NCBI GenBank assembly: GCA_963780895.1
Contig: CAWAEG010000002.1
Coordinates: 62,001-126,000, forward strand
Reading direction: 5' to 3'
Origin: DASQFI01 sp963780895
Lineage (GTDB): Bacteria; Acidobacteriota; Vicinamibacteria; Vicinamibacterales; SCN-69-37
Length of the DNA: 64,000 nt
The translations under genes and the position numbers were made by a program. The notes beneath the pieces are model-generated. The model was not told where the DNA came from and ran no database searches. It was given only the letters and a program-made list of their open reading frames with translations. This document shows, piece by piece, positions 24,876 to 33,545 of the stretch. How positions within the stretch are numbered: position 1 is the stretch's first letter; each line of letters begins with the position of its first letter.

Positions 24876-27800
24876 TCACCCCATTCGTCGACCAGACCTC
24901 AATCCAGGCGCTCGCCTGGTCGCTCATTCATTTTCTGTGGCAGGGGACCGTGCTCGGTCTCCTCGCGTTCGCGGTGTTGAAGCATCCGCGACTGCGCGCG
25001 ACGACGCGATACCTGACGGGCGTCGCAACGCTCATCGCGATGCTGGCGGCGCCAGTGGGCACGTTTCTCTATTTGAATCGCAGTACGAGTCAATCCGAAA
25101 GGGTCCAGCTGTCCGACGCAGGGGCGGCCTTGAGGCCGCCCACTGTCAGTCCGGCTGAAGCCGGACCGTATGCTGGTCCCACGACGCTACAGGATTTCAC
25201 AGCATCCTCCACCGCGGCCGCTCCGGCTCGTCCCCTCGGTCCATTCGTGATCCTGATTGTCTGGCTCTCGGGCGTCGTGCTGCTGTCGCTTCGGCTGCTG
25301 GGCGGCTGGATCGTCGCGCGCCGATTGATCACCCGTGCGGTGCGCCCGGTGTCTCCCGAAATCCATTCGCTGGTCCGGCGCGTCGCCGGACGGATGGCGC
25401 TCGATCGCGTGGTGCGCGTCTTCGAATCGTCCGCGGTCGCCGTTCCGGTGATGGTCGGCTGGATGAAGCCGGTTGTCCTGCTGCCGGCCGCCGCGCTCTC
25501 CGGCCTGACGCCGACGCAAGTCGAAGCGCTTATCGCGCACGAGCTGGCGCATGTCCGGCGTCACGACTACATCGTCAACCTCCTGCAGTCCGTCGTCGAG
25601 ACCCTGCTGTTCTATCACCCGGCCGTCTGGTGGGTCTCCGCTCGTGTCCGGGCCGAGCGAGAGCACTGCTGCGATGACCTGGCGGTTGGCGTGTGTGACC
25701 GGCTGGTGTACGTCACCGCTCTGGCCGACCTGGCCGCGATGACGCGGACGTCAGGCGTCGCGCTTGCCGCGACCGACGGTTCGCTCGTCAGCCGGGTGCG
25801 ACGGATTCTGGGGCGCTCCCGCGACAGCCGCGAGTCGACCAGCTGGATGCCCGCCGTTGTCCTCGCGGTGGTGTTCGGTGCGATGTTGCCCGCGAGCTTC
25901 GTGCTCGCGAGAGGGGAAGACGCGCATTCGCGGACGCCGGATGTACGTGCCGCATTCAGCCACGCCCGGCGCGATGCAGGCTCCTTCGCGCACGCGCAGG
26001 TGACGCGTGGTGTCGAAGGCGGTGTGATCGGCGGCGTGTCTGGAGGCGTCGCTGGCGGCGTTCCAGGTGGAGTGACCGGTGGCGTTGTCGGTGGCGTACG
26101 GGAAGGACTCCTCGGCGATGCGGCCATCAAGGCCGCATTTGCTGAACCCGACCAGTGGCGCATTGAGCGAAACCTTGCGGGACAGTGGAAGCTGGCGAGG
26201 CCGATGCCGCGCTCGGCGTACGCGCCGATCCAGTGGCGCCTTGTCCGCCTCCCCGCCGGCAAGCTCCGGCTGGTTCGCGAGGGTCAGGGTCGTCGCGATC
26301 GCGATCCGGAACTCGATCAGGCCGAAGCGGCGCTGCGCAATCGCATCGCCCAGCTCGAAGCCGAGCTCCACGAACTGCGGCGCCACTACGAGGAGATGCA
26401 GCGGGAGCATGCCGGCCTGCGGTACACGCTGCCGCTCGGCGAGAAACGGTTCGTCATCCTTGAAGATGGACAACGCGTGGAAGCGACCCGGGAGTTCGAA
26501 AAACTGCGCCAGGGCCAGTTGGACCTGGCTCGGGCAATGCAGCTCGAGCAGAACAAGCTTGCGCACGATCGCTCTCTGCTGCTCCAGCCGGACGAGATTG
26601 GTAAGCTGCTCGCCGCGACGGCTGATGACGAGGCCAGAGTTCGCGCGCAGCTCGATGTGGCCCACGCACAGGCCGTCGAACAGCACGTGAAGTTGCGCGA
26701 AGAGGCGCTGGCGATGGCGCTCTTGCAGGATTCAACCGTGCGTCAGGAGGCCCACGCGAAGGCTCTCGAGCAGGACCTGAAGGCGCGCGAGGCGCTCGAC
26801 CTCGCCCACGCGAAGTTGTTCGAACAGGACAGGCTCCTGCAGGAGCAGATGAACGCCGAACTCCTGCAGAGCAAGCCGCTGGCGTTCCAGGGCCAGACGA
26901 CTCAGGGATCGGGCAACTTCGTCTGGAGCAACGACGATGACCGTGTCGCGGTCAAGTGGACCGGCGCGTTCCGGATTTCCGACGACGACAAGGACATCGC
27001 CTGGGTCGAAGCAGGAAAGACCGTGAACGTGAGCAACGGCGCGAAGATGTTCTCGACCGGCGTCGAGGTCAAGGGCCTGGCCGACGGAAAGGTTGAGCGC
27101 ACCTACTACCGCAACGGCTTCGCGCGTCCGTACGAACCCGAGGGGCGCGAGTTCCTCGCGACGATGCTGCAGAAGATCGTGCGGATGAGCGGCTTCGGGG
27201 CTGAGAGTCGCGTCGAGCGGTTCCTGAAGCAGGGCGGCGTCAACGCCGTCCTGGCCGAGATCGATCTGCTGCAGGGCGATTACGCCCGCCGCGTCTACTA
27301 CCGCGAGCTGATGAAGCAGGCGAAGGTTTCCTCGCCCGAGCTCGCGCGCATGATGACGCGCGCGTCGGAAACGATCCGGTCGGATTACGAGCTGTCGTCG
27401 CTGCTCGTCTCGGCGCTGGGCCAGGTCTCTGGCGACGAGGCGGCGCGCGTGGCGTTGATCGACGCGACGAAAACGATCGCCAGCGACTACGAGATGCGCC
27501 GCGCGTTGACGGCCGCCCTCAACGATTCGGTGTCGCCGAAGGTGTCGTCGGCCGTCCTCGCGGCCGCCGGAAGCATCGGCGGCGATCACGAGCGCGCGAC
27601 GTTGCTGATCGAACTCGCTGCGAAAGGCGGCCTCACCTCGGCCACGAAGGCGGCCTACTTCGAGCTGGTCAAGACGCTCCGGTCGTCGCACGAACAGGGA
27701 CGCGTGCTGAAGAGCGTGGCGGCGCTGCCCAACGTTCCGGAAGACGTGATCGCCGACGCGGTCAAGGCGTCACAGGCGATGTCGGGAGACTACGAGCGTC

Positions 27801-28258
27801 GCCAGTTCCTCGCGCAATCGATCGCGCGTCAGCCCGTCACGTCGAAGAGCGCGGCCGACGTCCTTCAGTCTGCCGCCGGTATCCGGTCCGACACCGAGCA
27901 GGCGACGCTGCTCGTGGATCTCGTCCGGCGCGGCGGGCTCACCGATGAAACGGCCGGCAGCTTTTTTCCGGTGGTCGCGGCCATGACGTCGAGCTACGAA
28001 CAGCGGCGCGTGGTCCTGGCCGTCCTCGCGGGGCCGCATCTGTCGGAAGTCGTCATCACCGGATTGCTCAAGACCGCCGCGAGCATCAACAACTCGTTCG
28101 AACGCGCTGAAATCCTCGTGGCGACGGCGCGCAAGCAGCCGCTGTCCGCGGCGGCGCGGACCCTCTACCTGACCGCGGCGGATACAATCCGGTCAGAGCA
28201 CGACCAGACCCGGGTGTTCGCAGAACTTGTCCGGGCTGAGCGCGGGATCAAGAAGTAA
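24872..28258 (+). CDS. Very large BlaR1-like M56 membrane metallopeptidase with HEAT-like C-terminus
   Basis: The 1128-residue product begins with the M56 plan: membrane helices at residues ~8-34, ~48-70 and ~120-150, and a zinc protease motif 'IAHELAHVRRHDYIVN' (~221-236, HExxH). Another helix lies near 328-345. Instead of a penicillin-binding sensor it carries a Gly-Val repeat (~379-413) and a charged coiled coil (~470-680, with 'HAKALEQD' and 'HAKLFEQD' words). A beta domain with 'GNFVWSNDDDRVAVKWTGAF' follows, then nine ~36-residue helical repeats, each containing a (S/D)-x-(Y/H)-E motif (~815-1120). It presumably senses an envelope signal and triggers cleavage of the BlaI partner. A REP-like hairpin is embedded at codons ~84-98. 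Confidence 0.9.
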   Translation: MITPFVDQTSIQALAWSLIHFLWQGTVLGLLAFAVLKHPRLRATTRYLTGVATLIAMLAAPVGTFLYLNRSTSQSERVQLSDAGAALRPPTVSPAEAGPYAGPTTLQDFTASSTAAAPARPLGPFVILIVWLSGVVLLSLRLLGGWIVARRLITRAVRPVSPEIHSLVRRVAGRMALDRVVRVFESSAVAVPVMVGWMKPVVLLPAAALSGLTPTQVEALIAHELAHVRRHDYIVNLLQSVVETLLFYHPAVWWVSARVRAEREHCCDDLAVGVCDRLVYVTALADLAAMTRTSGVALAATDGSLVSRVRRILGRSRDSRESTSWMPAVVLAVVFGAMLPASFVLARGEDAHSRTPDVRAAFSHARRDAGSFAHAQVTRGVEGGVIGGVSGGVAGGVPGGVTGGVVGGVREGLLGDAAIKAAFAEPDQWRIERNLAGQWKLARPMPRSAYAPIQWRLVRLPAGKLRLVREGQGRRDRDPELDQAEAALRNRIAQLEAELHELRRHYEEMQREHAGLRYTLPLGEKRFVILEDGQRVEATREFEKLRQGQLDLARAMQLEQNKLAHDRSLLLQPDEIGKLLAATADDEARVRAQLDVAHAQAVEQHVKLREEALAMALLQDSTVRQEAHAKALEQDLKAREALDLAHAKLFEQDRLLQEQMNAELLQSKPLAFQGQTTQGSGNFVWSNDDDRVAVKWTGAFRISDDDKDIAWVEAGKTVNVSNGAKMFSTGVEVKGLADGKVERTYYRNGFARPYEPEGREFLATMLQKIVRMSGFGAESRVERFLKQGGVNAVLAEIDLLQGDYARRVYYRELMKQAKVSSPELARMMTRASETIRSDYELSSLLVSALGQVSGDEAARVALIDATKTIASDYEMRRALTAALNDSVSPKVSSAVLAAAGSIGGDHERATLLIELAAKGGLTSATKAAYFELVKTLRSSHEQGRVLKSVAALPNVPEDVIADAVKASQAMSGDYERRQFLAQSIARQPVTSKSAADVLQSAAGIRSDTEQATLLVDLVRRGGLTDETAGSFFPVVAAMTSSYEQRRVVLAVLAGPHLSEVVITGLLKTAASINNSFERAEILVATARKQPLSAAARTLYLTAADTIRSEHDQTRVFAELVRAERGIKK
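25121..25166. repeat. REP-like double hairpin inside the M56 coding sequence
   Basis: GGCGGCCTTGAGGCCGCC (25123-25140) and GTCCGGCTGAAGCCGGAC (25149-25166) are two perfect hairpins separated by 8 bp, the same architecture as the intergenic REP at 3347-3400. Here they are translated in frame as part of a periplasmic loop between membrane helices 2 and 3. Confidence 0.7.
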
Positions 28259-28277
28259 GAGCACGCTCCAGAATGAC

Positions 28278-28439
28278 GTAGGGGCGGGCTTTAAAGCGTT
28301 TTCGAGAAGCGTGTAGCAGGCTGCAGGCCGAATTTGCCGCAGCGCGCCTGACGGTCTGCTCAGCGGAAGGCGCGCGAGCGTGCGGCTGAGGCCAGCAGCG
28401 TGCTACACGCTACTCGAAAACGGACCGGCCGGCCCCTAC
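28278..28439. repeat. Long inverted repeat (type C) in an intergenic region
   Basis: Outer arms GTAGGGGC (28278-28285) and GCCCCTAC (28432-28439) enclose inner arms CGTTTTCGAG + AGCGTGTAGCA (28297-28318) and TGCTACACGCT + CTCGAAAACG (28401-28422), each with one unpaired base. The loop is about 80 nt. It starts 20 bp after the M56 stop. No gene is supported in 28259-28498. Confidence 0.75.
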
Positions 28440-28498
28440 GAGAATGGTCAGGAACAGCCGACAAGACGGCAGGAACGTCTACTGGTTGGGAGGCTTCC

Positions 28499-30424
28499 AT
28501 GCGGGCCGCGTTCGGATCCGTCGCCGTTGTCATGACGATGCTCGTTCTGGCTGGCGATTTGGCTGGCCAGGAGCAGATCAAGCCGCAGCCGGCGCCGTCG
28601 CCGAGGGATGCAGCGGCGCCGCCTCCGCGCGGCGCGACCGGATGGCTCTCGGGAACGCTGGTCGCCGCCGACACGGGCCGCCCGGTGCGACGCGCCACAG
28701 TGACGCTGGCAAGCCCGGACAGTGGAGTGCGCAAGACGGCCACGACGGACGAGGCGGGCGCGTTTTCGTTTACGCAGCTGCCTGCCGGTTCGTTCACGCT
28801 GTCGGCCACGCGACAGGGGTATCTGGACGTGGCGTTCGGCCAGCGCACGCCAGGCTCGGGGCGCCCGGGCACCGCGATCCAGCTCGCCGCCGGCCAGAAG
28901 CTCGAGGACGTCACGCTGCGAATGCCGCGCACCGGCATTCTCACGGGCGTCATCACCGATGAGTTTGGCGATCCGATGATGGGGATGCAGGTGCGGGCGT
29001 GGCGGTACGTCAAACGATCCGGCGAACGCACGCTGCAATTGGCGGGCACGGCCACTACCGACGACCGGGGGATCTACCGTATCACCGGACTCCTGCCTGG
29101 TGAACATCTCGTCGGCACGGGCGCGCGCGACACCTCGGAGACGATGATGCTCGAGGTGATGAAGATGCGCGAGATGGCTGTCGAATTGAAGGGTGTCGAA
29201 TTGAGGGGTCAGGTGTACGCCGACGCCAAGCCGACGTGGAGTTATGAAGTCCCCGCCATCAGGGGCTCGGCCGCGGCGAAGAGCGGCTATGCCGCCGTCT
29301 ACTACCCGGGCACCTTGCAGTCGTCGGCCGCGACGGCCGTGACGCTCGGCATCAGCGAGGAGCGGGGCGGCGTGGACATGCAGCTTCAGGTGGTGCCGCT
29401 CGCGCAGGTGAGCGGGTCCATCATCGGGCCCGACGGCGGTCTGCCGCCCGGCGGCGAGGTGCGCCTCGTCGAAAGTGGATCGACGCTTCCCACCGCGAAA
29501 GTATTCTCAGGGCCGGTCCGGCAGGACGGCACGTTCACGATCAGCAGCGTCCCGCCTGGCCAGTACACGCTCACGGCGCGCACCAATCAGAAATACCAGA
29601 TGCACGTCGTCGGGCACGACCTGGAGATGGCGGTCGAAGGCAAGACCGTCGTGCTGAACAACTTCGAAGTTGGCCGCGCCGGCGCGATGAAGATGGTCGA
29701 CGGTCAAAACGTGCCGGAGTCCCTGTGGGGACAGATGGACCTTTCGGTCGACGGCCGGCCGCTGACGAACGTCGTGCTCTCGCTCCAGCGCGGCTTCGAC
29801 GTGTCCGGCACGTTTGCGTTCGACGGCACACCGCCGCTGCCACCCGACCTCAGTCGCATCCGCTTGCAACTTACGCCGGTGGCGAACGCGGGCGTCGACG
29901 CCGGAGCGGGGTCTTCCGCGACCTACGCCGCGGGCCGTTTCACGCTGAAAGGCGTGACACCCGGCCGGTACCGGCTCAGCGCATCGGGGTTGCCGAGCGG
30001 CTGGATGACGCAGTCGGCGGTATTCGGCGGGCGCGACGTGCTCGACACGATGCTCGAGGTCAAACCGGGTGACGAGCTCTCGAGCGGCATCGTCACGTTC
30101 ACGAGCCAGTCGACCGAGCTTTCCGGCATGCTGCAGGACAACTCCGGCAAGCCCGTCGCCGACTACACGATCGTCGTCTTTGCGTCCGATCCCCGCTACT
30201 GGACGCCGATGTCCCGCCGCATCCAGGCGGCGCGCCCCTCGACGGATGGCCGATTTTCGTTCCGGAATCTGCCCGCCGGAGAGTATCGGTTGATGGCGGT
30301 CGTGGATCCGGAGCCGGGCGAATGGTTCGATCCCGCCTTCCTGGATCAGGTCGTCGCCGCGACGATGCCGGTGAGCCTCGGCGACGGCGAGCGAAAAGTG
30401 CAGGACGTCAGGATCGTGCGGTAG
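28499..30424 (+). CDS. Secreted carboxypeptidase-regulatory-like domain protein
   Basis: ATG 28499 follows GGGAGG by 5 bp and starts a signal peptide ('AVVMTMLVLAGDLAGQEQ'). The 641-residue product contains several Cna-B/carboxypeptidase-D regulatory beta sandwiches, for example 'GTLVAADTGRPVRRATVTLA...' (residues ~50-130), 'TGVITDEFGDPMMGMQVRAW' (~140-220), one near residue 300-400 and 'GMLQDNSGKPVADYTIVVFA' near the C-terminus. There is no protease or plug domain. It is probably an extracellular or periplasmic adhesion or scaffold protein; such proteins are abundant in Acidobacteriota and their individual roles are unknown. Confidence 0.82.
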   Translation: MRAAFGSVAVVMTMLVLAGDLAGQEQIKPQPAPSPRDAAAPPPRGATGWLSGTLVAADTGRPVRRATVTLASPDSGVRKTATTDEAGAFSFTQLPAGSFTLSATRQGYLDVAFGQRTPGSGRPGTAIQLAAGQKLEDVTLRMPRTGILTGVITDEFGDPMMGMQVRAWRYVKRSGERTLQLAGTATTDDRGIYRITGLLPGEHLVGTGARDTSETMMLEVMKMREMAVELKGVELRGQVYADAKPTWSYEVPAIRGSAAAKSGYAAVYYPGTLQSSAATAVTLGISEERGGVDMQLQVVPLAQVSGSIIGPDGGLPPGGEVRLVESGSTLPTAKVFSGPVRQDGTFTISSVPPGQYTLTARTNQKYQMHVVGHDLEMAVEGKTVVLNNFEVGRAGAMKMVDGQNVPESLWGQMDLSVDGRPLTNVVLSLQRGFDVSGTFAFDGTPPLPPDLSRIRLQLTPVANAGVDAGAGSSATYAAGRFTLKGVTPGRYRLSASGLPSGWMTQSAVFGGRDVLDTMLEVKPGDELSSGIVTFTSQSTELSGMLQDNSGKPVADYTIVVFASDPRYWTPMSRRIQAARPSTDGRFSFRNLPAGEYRLMAVVDPEPGEWFDPAFLDQVVAATMPVSLGDGERKVQDVRIVR

Positions 30425-30466
30425 ATAGTCGCCGCACTGAAGCGGCTCGATCCTGAAGGATCGGGT

Positions 30467-30564
30467 CTTGTACTCGCGGTCCTGGAACGCCGTACTTCCT
30501 CCTTTTCCCAAGTACTTCTCGTCTCTCGTCCACCGTACTTCGCGGCTTCAGACCCTCGTACTTC
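30467..30564. repeat. Degenerate array of CCGTACTTC words between convergent genes
   Basis: The reverse-strand form of the GAAGTACGG word (CCGTACTTC and variants) ends at 30475, 30498, 30518, 30541 and 30564, i.e. spacings 23, 20, 23 and 23. It reaches the stop codon of the amidase gene on the minus strand. No coding frame is supported in 30425-30563. Confidence 0.72.
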
Positions 30565-32429
30565 TACGCCAGCGTGGGATGTCTGTCCTTCCACTCAGTG
30601 GCTTGTTCATACGCCATCGCCACTCGGCAGATCGCGGCCTCGTCGTAGAGCTTGCCGGTGATCATGAGCATGACGGGCGTGTCGTTGTTGTAGATCGAGC
30701 ACTTGAGCGCAATCGCTGGATGGCCGGTGAGGTTCGTCGCGCCGAGGGTGCCGTCGCTGCCCGCGCTGAGCAGGGCGTCGTATTTGCCCATGAACTCGTC
30801 CATCTGGCGCATGAGGAGCACCCGCGCGCGCTGCGCGCGCAGGTATTCGACGGCCGGGACAAAACGGCCTGACTTGAACGTGTTCGGCCAGGTGCTCGCA
30901 GACGTGCCGGTGCGGAGCAGGTCGACGTCCCCCGATCGCGTGAGGTCGTCGAACGACGCGGCCGACTCGGTTTCGAGGATGAAGCCGATCGTGCCGGCGA
31001 TCGACAGGTCGGGCAGGTCGACCGGCGTGAGATCGGCGCCGAGCTTGCGATAGACGCCCAACACCTCCTGATAGACCTTGCGGCGATCCTCGACGGACAT
31101 CCCGCCGCCGCGCCCACCGGCTGCGGCGCCGCCACGGCCGCCCGCCGCGCCCGCGCCACCGGCTGCGCCACGCCCGCCGGCTCCCGCTGGCGGAGCCCCC
31201 GCTGGCGGCGCCCCCGCCGCCGGCGCGCCCGCGCCGCGACCGTCCGCGGGCGCCGGATCGAACCCGTTACGCACGAAGGCGATCTTGTAGCCCGCGAGCG
31301 GCGCGTCCGGATTCCAGCGGAACGCGGCGTCCGCGACTGTCCCGTCGCGCTTGTCGGGGCCGTAAATCGCGTTCAGCACGACCACGCAGTCCTCGACGTA
31401 CCGGCACATCGGACCAACCTTGTCCATCGTGTTCGAGAGCGCCATGGCGCCGTACCGGCTGATGCGCCCGTACGTTGGGCGCAGGCCGACGACGCCGTTT
31501 GCGGTCGAGGGAGAGATGATCGAGCCGCGCGTTTCCGTGCCGATCGAAAACGCCACGCAGCCGGCGGCGGTCGCCGAGCCCGGACCGGCCGACGACCCGC
31601 TCGACCCGCGCTGCGGATTCCACGGGCTGTTGGTGCGCCCGCCGAACCAGCGATCGCCCTGCGCAAGCGCGCCGAGCGTGAGCTTGGCCACGAGCACCGC
31701 GCCGGCGTCGCGCAACCGCTCGACGATCGTCGCGTCGTAGTCGAATACCTGCTCGATGTACGGCTCGCCGCCCCAGCTCGTGACGATGCCCTTCGTCGCG
31801 AACAGATCCTTGGCTCCCCACGGCAGCCCGTGCAGCGGTCCGCGATATTTACCGGCCTTGATCTCGCGGTCGGCGTCGGCCGCCTGCTTGACCGCCAGAT
31901 CTTCCGTCAGCGTGACGTAGAAGTTGAGCGTCGGCTGATAGCGCTTGAGCCGATCGAGGTACATCCGCGTCAGCTCGGTGGACGTCACGAGACGGCGCTC
32001 GATCAGGGCGGCCAGCTTCGCGACCGGCCAGAACGCGACCTCCTCGAGGTTCGCGGGCCGCTTCAGGGTGAGTGGCGCTTTCGTGTAGCGGATCGCCGCG
32101 CCCGGCGTCGCCGGTCCCTTCGGTTCCTTCCCCGGGAGCGACGGCTTGAACATGATGGCCGGATCGATCTCCGGGCCGATCGCGATCTGCCTGAGCTGCT
32201 GATACGTCCGAAGCCGGTTGTTCAGCGAGCCGGCAATGGCCGTCTCTTCGTCGGAATGCAGATCGATGCCCAGGAGCTTCTCGGCGCATTCGATCGCCTC
32301 GACACTCACGGGCCCGGCGTTCGGCTGCGGCGCCTGGGCCAGCACCTTGGCGCCGACCGCGCCCGCCATCGCGGCCGGGACGGCTTTCAGGAACTTGCGA
32401 CGCGACTCACGCTTCGAATGCTCAGCCAT
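30564..32429 (-). CDS. Exported amidase of the amidase-signature family
   Basis: The 621-residue product begins with a Tat-type signal ('SRRKFLKAVPAAMAGAVGAK'). The amidase-signature core shows the Ser-Ser-Lys triad: Lys in 'GLPWGAKDLF' (~206), Ser in 'GSSGSSAGPGSATAAG' (~275) and the cis-Ser region 'IGTETRGSIISPSTANGVVG'. A ~45-residue Gly/Ala/Pro insert near residue 395-440 is a low-complexity expansion unusual for the family. It hydrolyses an amide, but the substrate is unknown; the Tat signal places it in the periplasm. It follows the secreted protein gene 25 bp upstream on the same strand, probably in one operon. Confidence 0.92.
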   Translation of the reverse strand: MAEHSKRESRRKFLKAVPAAMAGAVGAKVLAQAPQPNAGPVSVEAIECAEKLLGIDLHSDEETAIAGSLNNRLRTYQQLRQIAIGPEIDPAIMFKPSLPGKEPKGPATPGAAIRYTKAPLTLKRPANLEEVAFWPVAKLAALIERRLVTSTELTRMYLDRLKRYQPTLNFYVTLTEDLAVKQAADADREIKAGKYRGPLHGLPWGAKDLFATKGIVTSWGGEPYIEQVFDYDATIVERLRDAGAVLVAKLTLGALAQGDRWFGGRTNSPWNPQRGSSGSSAGPGSATAAGCVAFSIGTETRGSIISPSTANGVVGLRPTYGRISRYGAMALSNTMDKVGPMCRYVEDCVVVLNAIYGPDKRDGTVADAAFRWNPDAPLAGYKIAFVRNGFDPAPADGRGAGAPAAGAPPAGAPPAGAGGRGAAGGAGAAGGRGGAAAGGRGGGMSVEDRRKVYQEVLGVYRKLGADLTPVDLPDLSIAGTIGFILETESAASFDDLTRSGDVDLLRTGTSASTWPNTFKSGRFVPAVEYLRAQRARVLLMRQMDEFMGKYDALLSAGSDGTLGATNLTGHPAIALKCSIYNNDTPVMLMITGKLYDEAAICRVAMAYEQATEWKDRHPTLA

Positions 32430-32453
32430 GGAGGAGCTCCACCAGAAACCAGT

Positions 32454-33437
32454 TCACTTCTTTTCCTTGAATCCTGCGGGAATGGCGAGATCGGCATCCG
32501 AGACGGTCGTCGCGACCGAGAGCAGCTCGTGCGTCGATGTGAAGGCTTTCGTGCGCTGTTGCGCCGAGCCGCCGCGTCCGCGCATCAGGCGGCCGGCGAG
32601 CGCGCCGCTGATCCCCCCGCCGCCGCTCGACTGTTGCTGCTTCTCCGCGGCTTTCATCTGCTCGGCGCTTTTGACGCCCTCGATGGTCATCGTGCTCATG
32701 ACGGCCGTGCCCTGCAGCTTCTTGGTTTCCGCCGCCATCCGTTCGGCTAGAGCCGCGAAGCCCGGGAGGAACGCCGTGACGGCATTTGCCTGCGAGGCAT
32801 CCATGCCGGTGAAGGTGCCTTCGAAGACGGCCTTGAAGTACTTCACGTAGAACGCCTGCAGCTCTTCCATGGCCGGGACTTTGGGCGCGAGCCACATGTC
32901 GTTGGTGAGGACCAGGCCGCCGCCCTCCTCGAGCGTCTTCCCCTTCTCGCGCATCGCGATCGTCAGAATGACCCGGCGGGCCTCCTGACCGGCGACGCTC
33001 TTGCGCTCCTCCGTCTCCTTCACGTCCGCGTCGAACTCGATCTGCTTGCCGGCATCCTGCACGGCCTGCTTGTCTTCTGGATTCATGCTCTGTGATTGCT
33101 GCTGCAGCGCCTTCGTCGCTTCCTCCATCTGCTTGCGCATTTCCGCGAAGGTGACGGCTTTGTACTCCTTGCGCTTCACGTCGAGCATGTAGATCTTTTC
33201 TTCGGAGAGGTCGATGATCTGCCCGTTGGTGTCGTTGATGGTCGACATCCGGTTGCCCTTGACGGCGATCGTGGATGTCAGGCCGTCATTGCCGCCGAAC
33301 ATCCGGTTCATGATGCCGCCGATGAAGCCTTCGAACTTCATCGTCGTTTTCTCGCGCGTCTTGACGTCGGCGAAGACGTGGGGCGCTGAAAGGGCGACAA
33401 CGACTACGAGACCGAACCACTTCACAGTTCGCTTCAT
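32454..33437 (-). CDS. Secreted protein resembling DUF4412-type proteins
   Basis: The start ATG 33437 has a GGAGG 10 bp upstream; the longer open frame before it has no signal. The 327-residue product has a signal peptide ('FGLVVVVALSAPHVFAD') and a beta-rich first half with 'GNRMSTINDTNGQIIDLSEE' and 'YMLDVKRKEYKAVTFAEMRK', wording typical of DUF4412/LolA-like folds. A charged helical stretch (~100-140) and a Gly/Gln-rich segment near residue 270 follow. Role is unknown. It probably shares a transcript with the amidase gene just downstream. Confidence 0.7.
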   Translation of the reverse strand: MKRTVKWFGLVVVVALSAPHVFADVKTREKTTMKFEGFIGGIMNRMFGGNDGLTSTIAVKGNRMSTINDTNGQIIDLSEEKIYMLDVKRKEYKAVTFAEMRKQMEEATKALQQQSQSMNPEDKQAVQDAGKQIEFDADVKETEERKSVAGQEARRVILTIAMREKGKTLEEGGGLVLTNDMWLAPKVPAMEELQAFYVKYFKAVFEGTFTGMDASQANAVTAFLPGFAALAERMAAETKKLQGTAVMSTMTIEGVKSAEQMKAAEKQQQSSGGGGISGALAGRLMRGRGGSAQQRTKAFTSTHELLSVATTVSDADLAIPAGFKEKK

Positions 33438-33545
33438 GACCTCTGCCTCCGAGTCCTGAGAGTGACCTATTGTAAAGGGCAACGGCGCCAAGTGGGGCGG
33501 CGGGGGAACTGGACGACCGGTGGCGACCGGCCGAAATAGATATCG

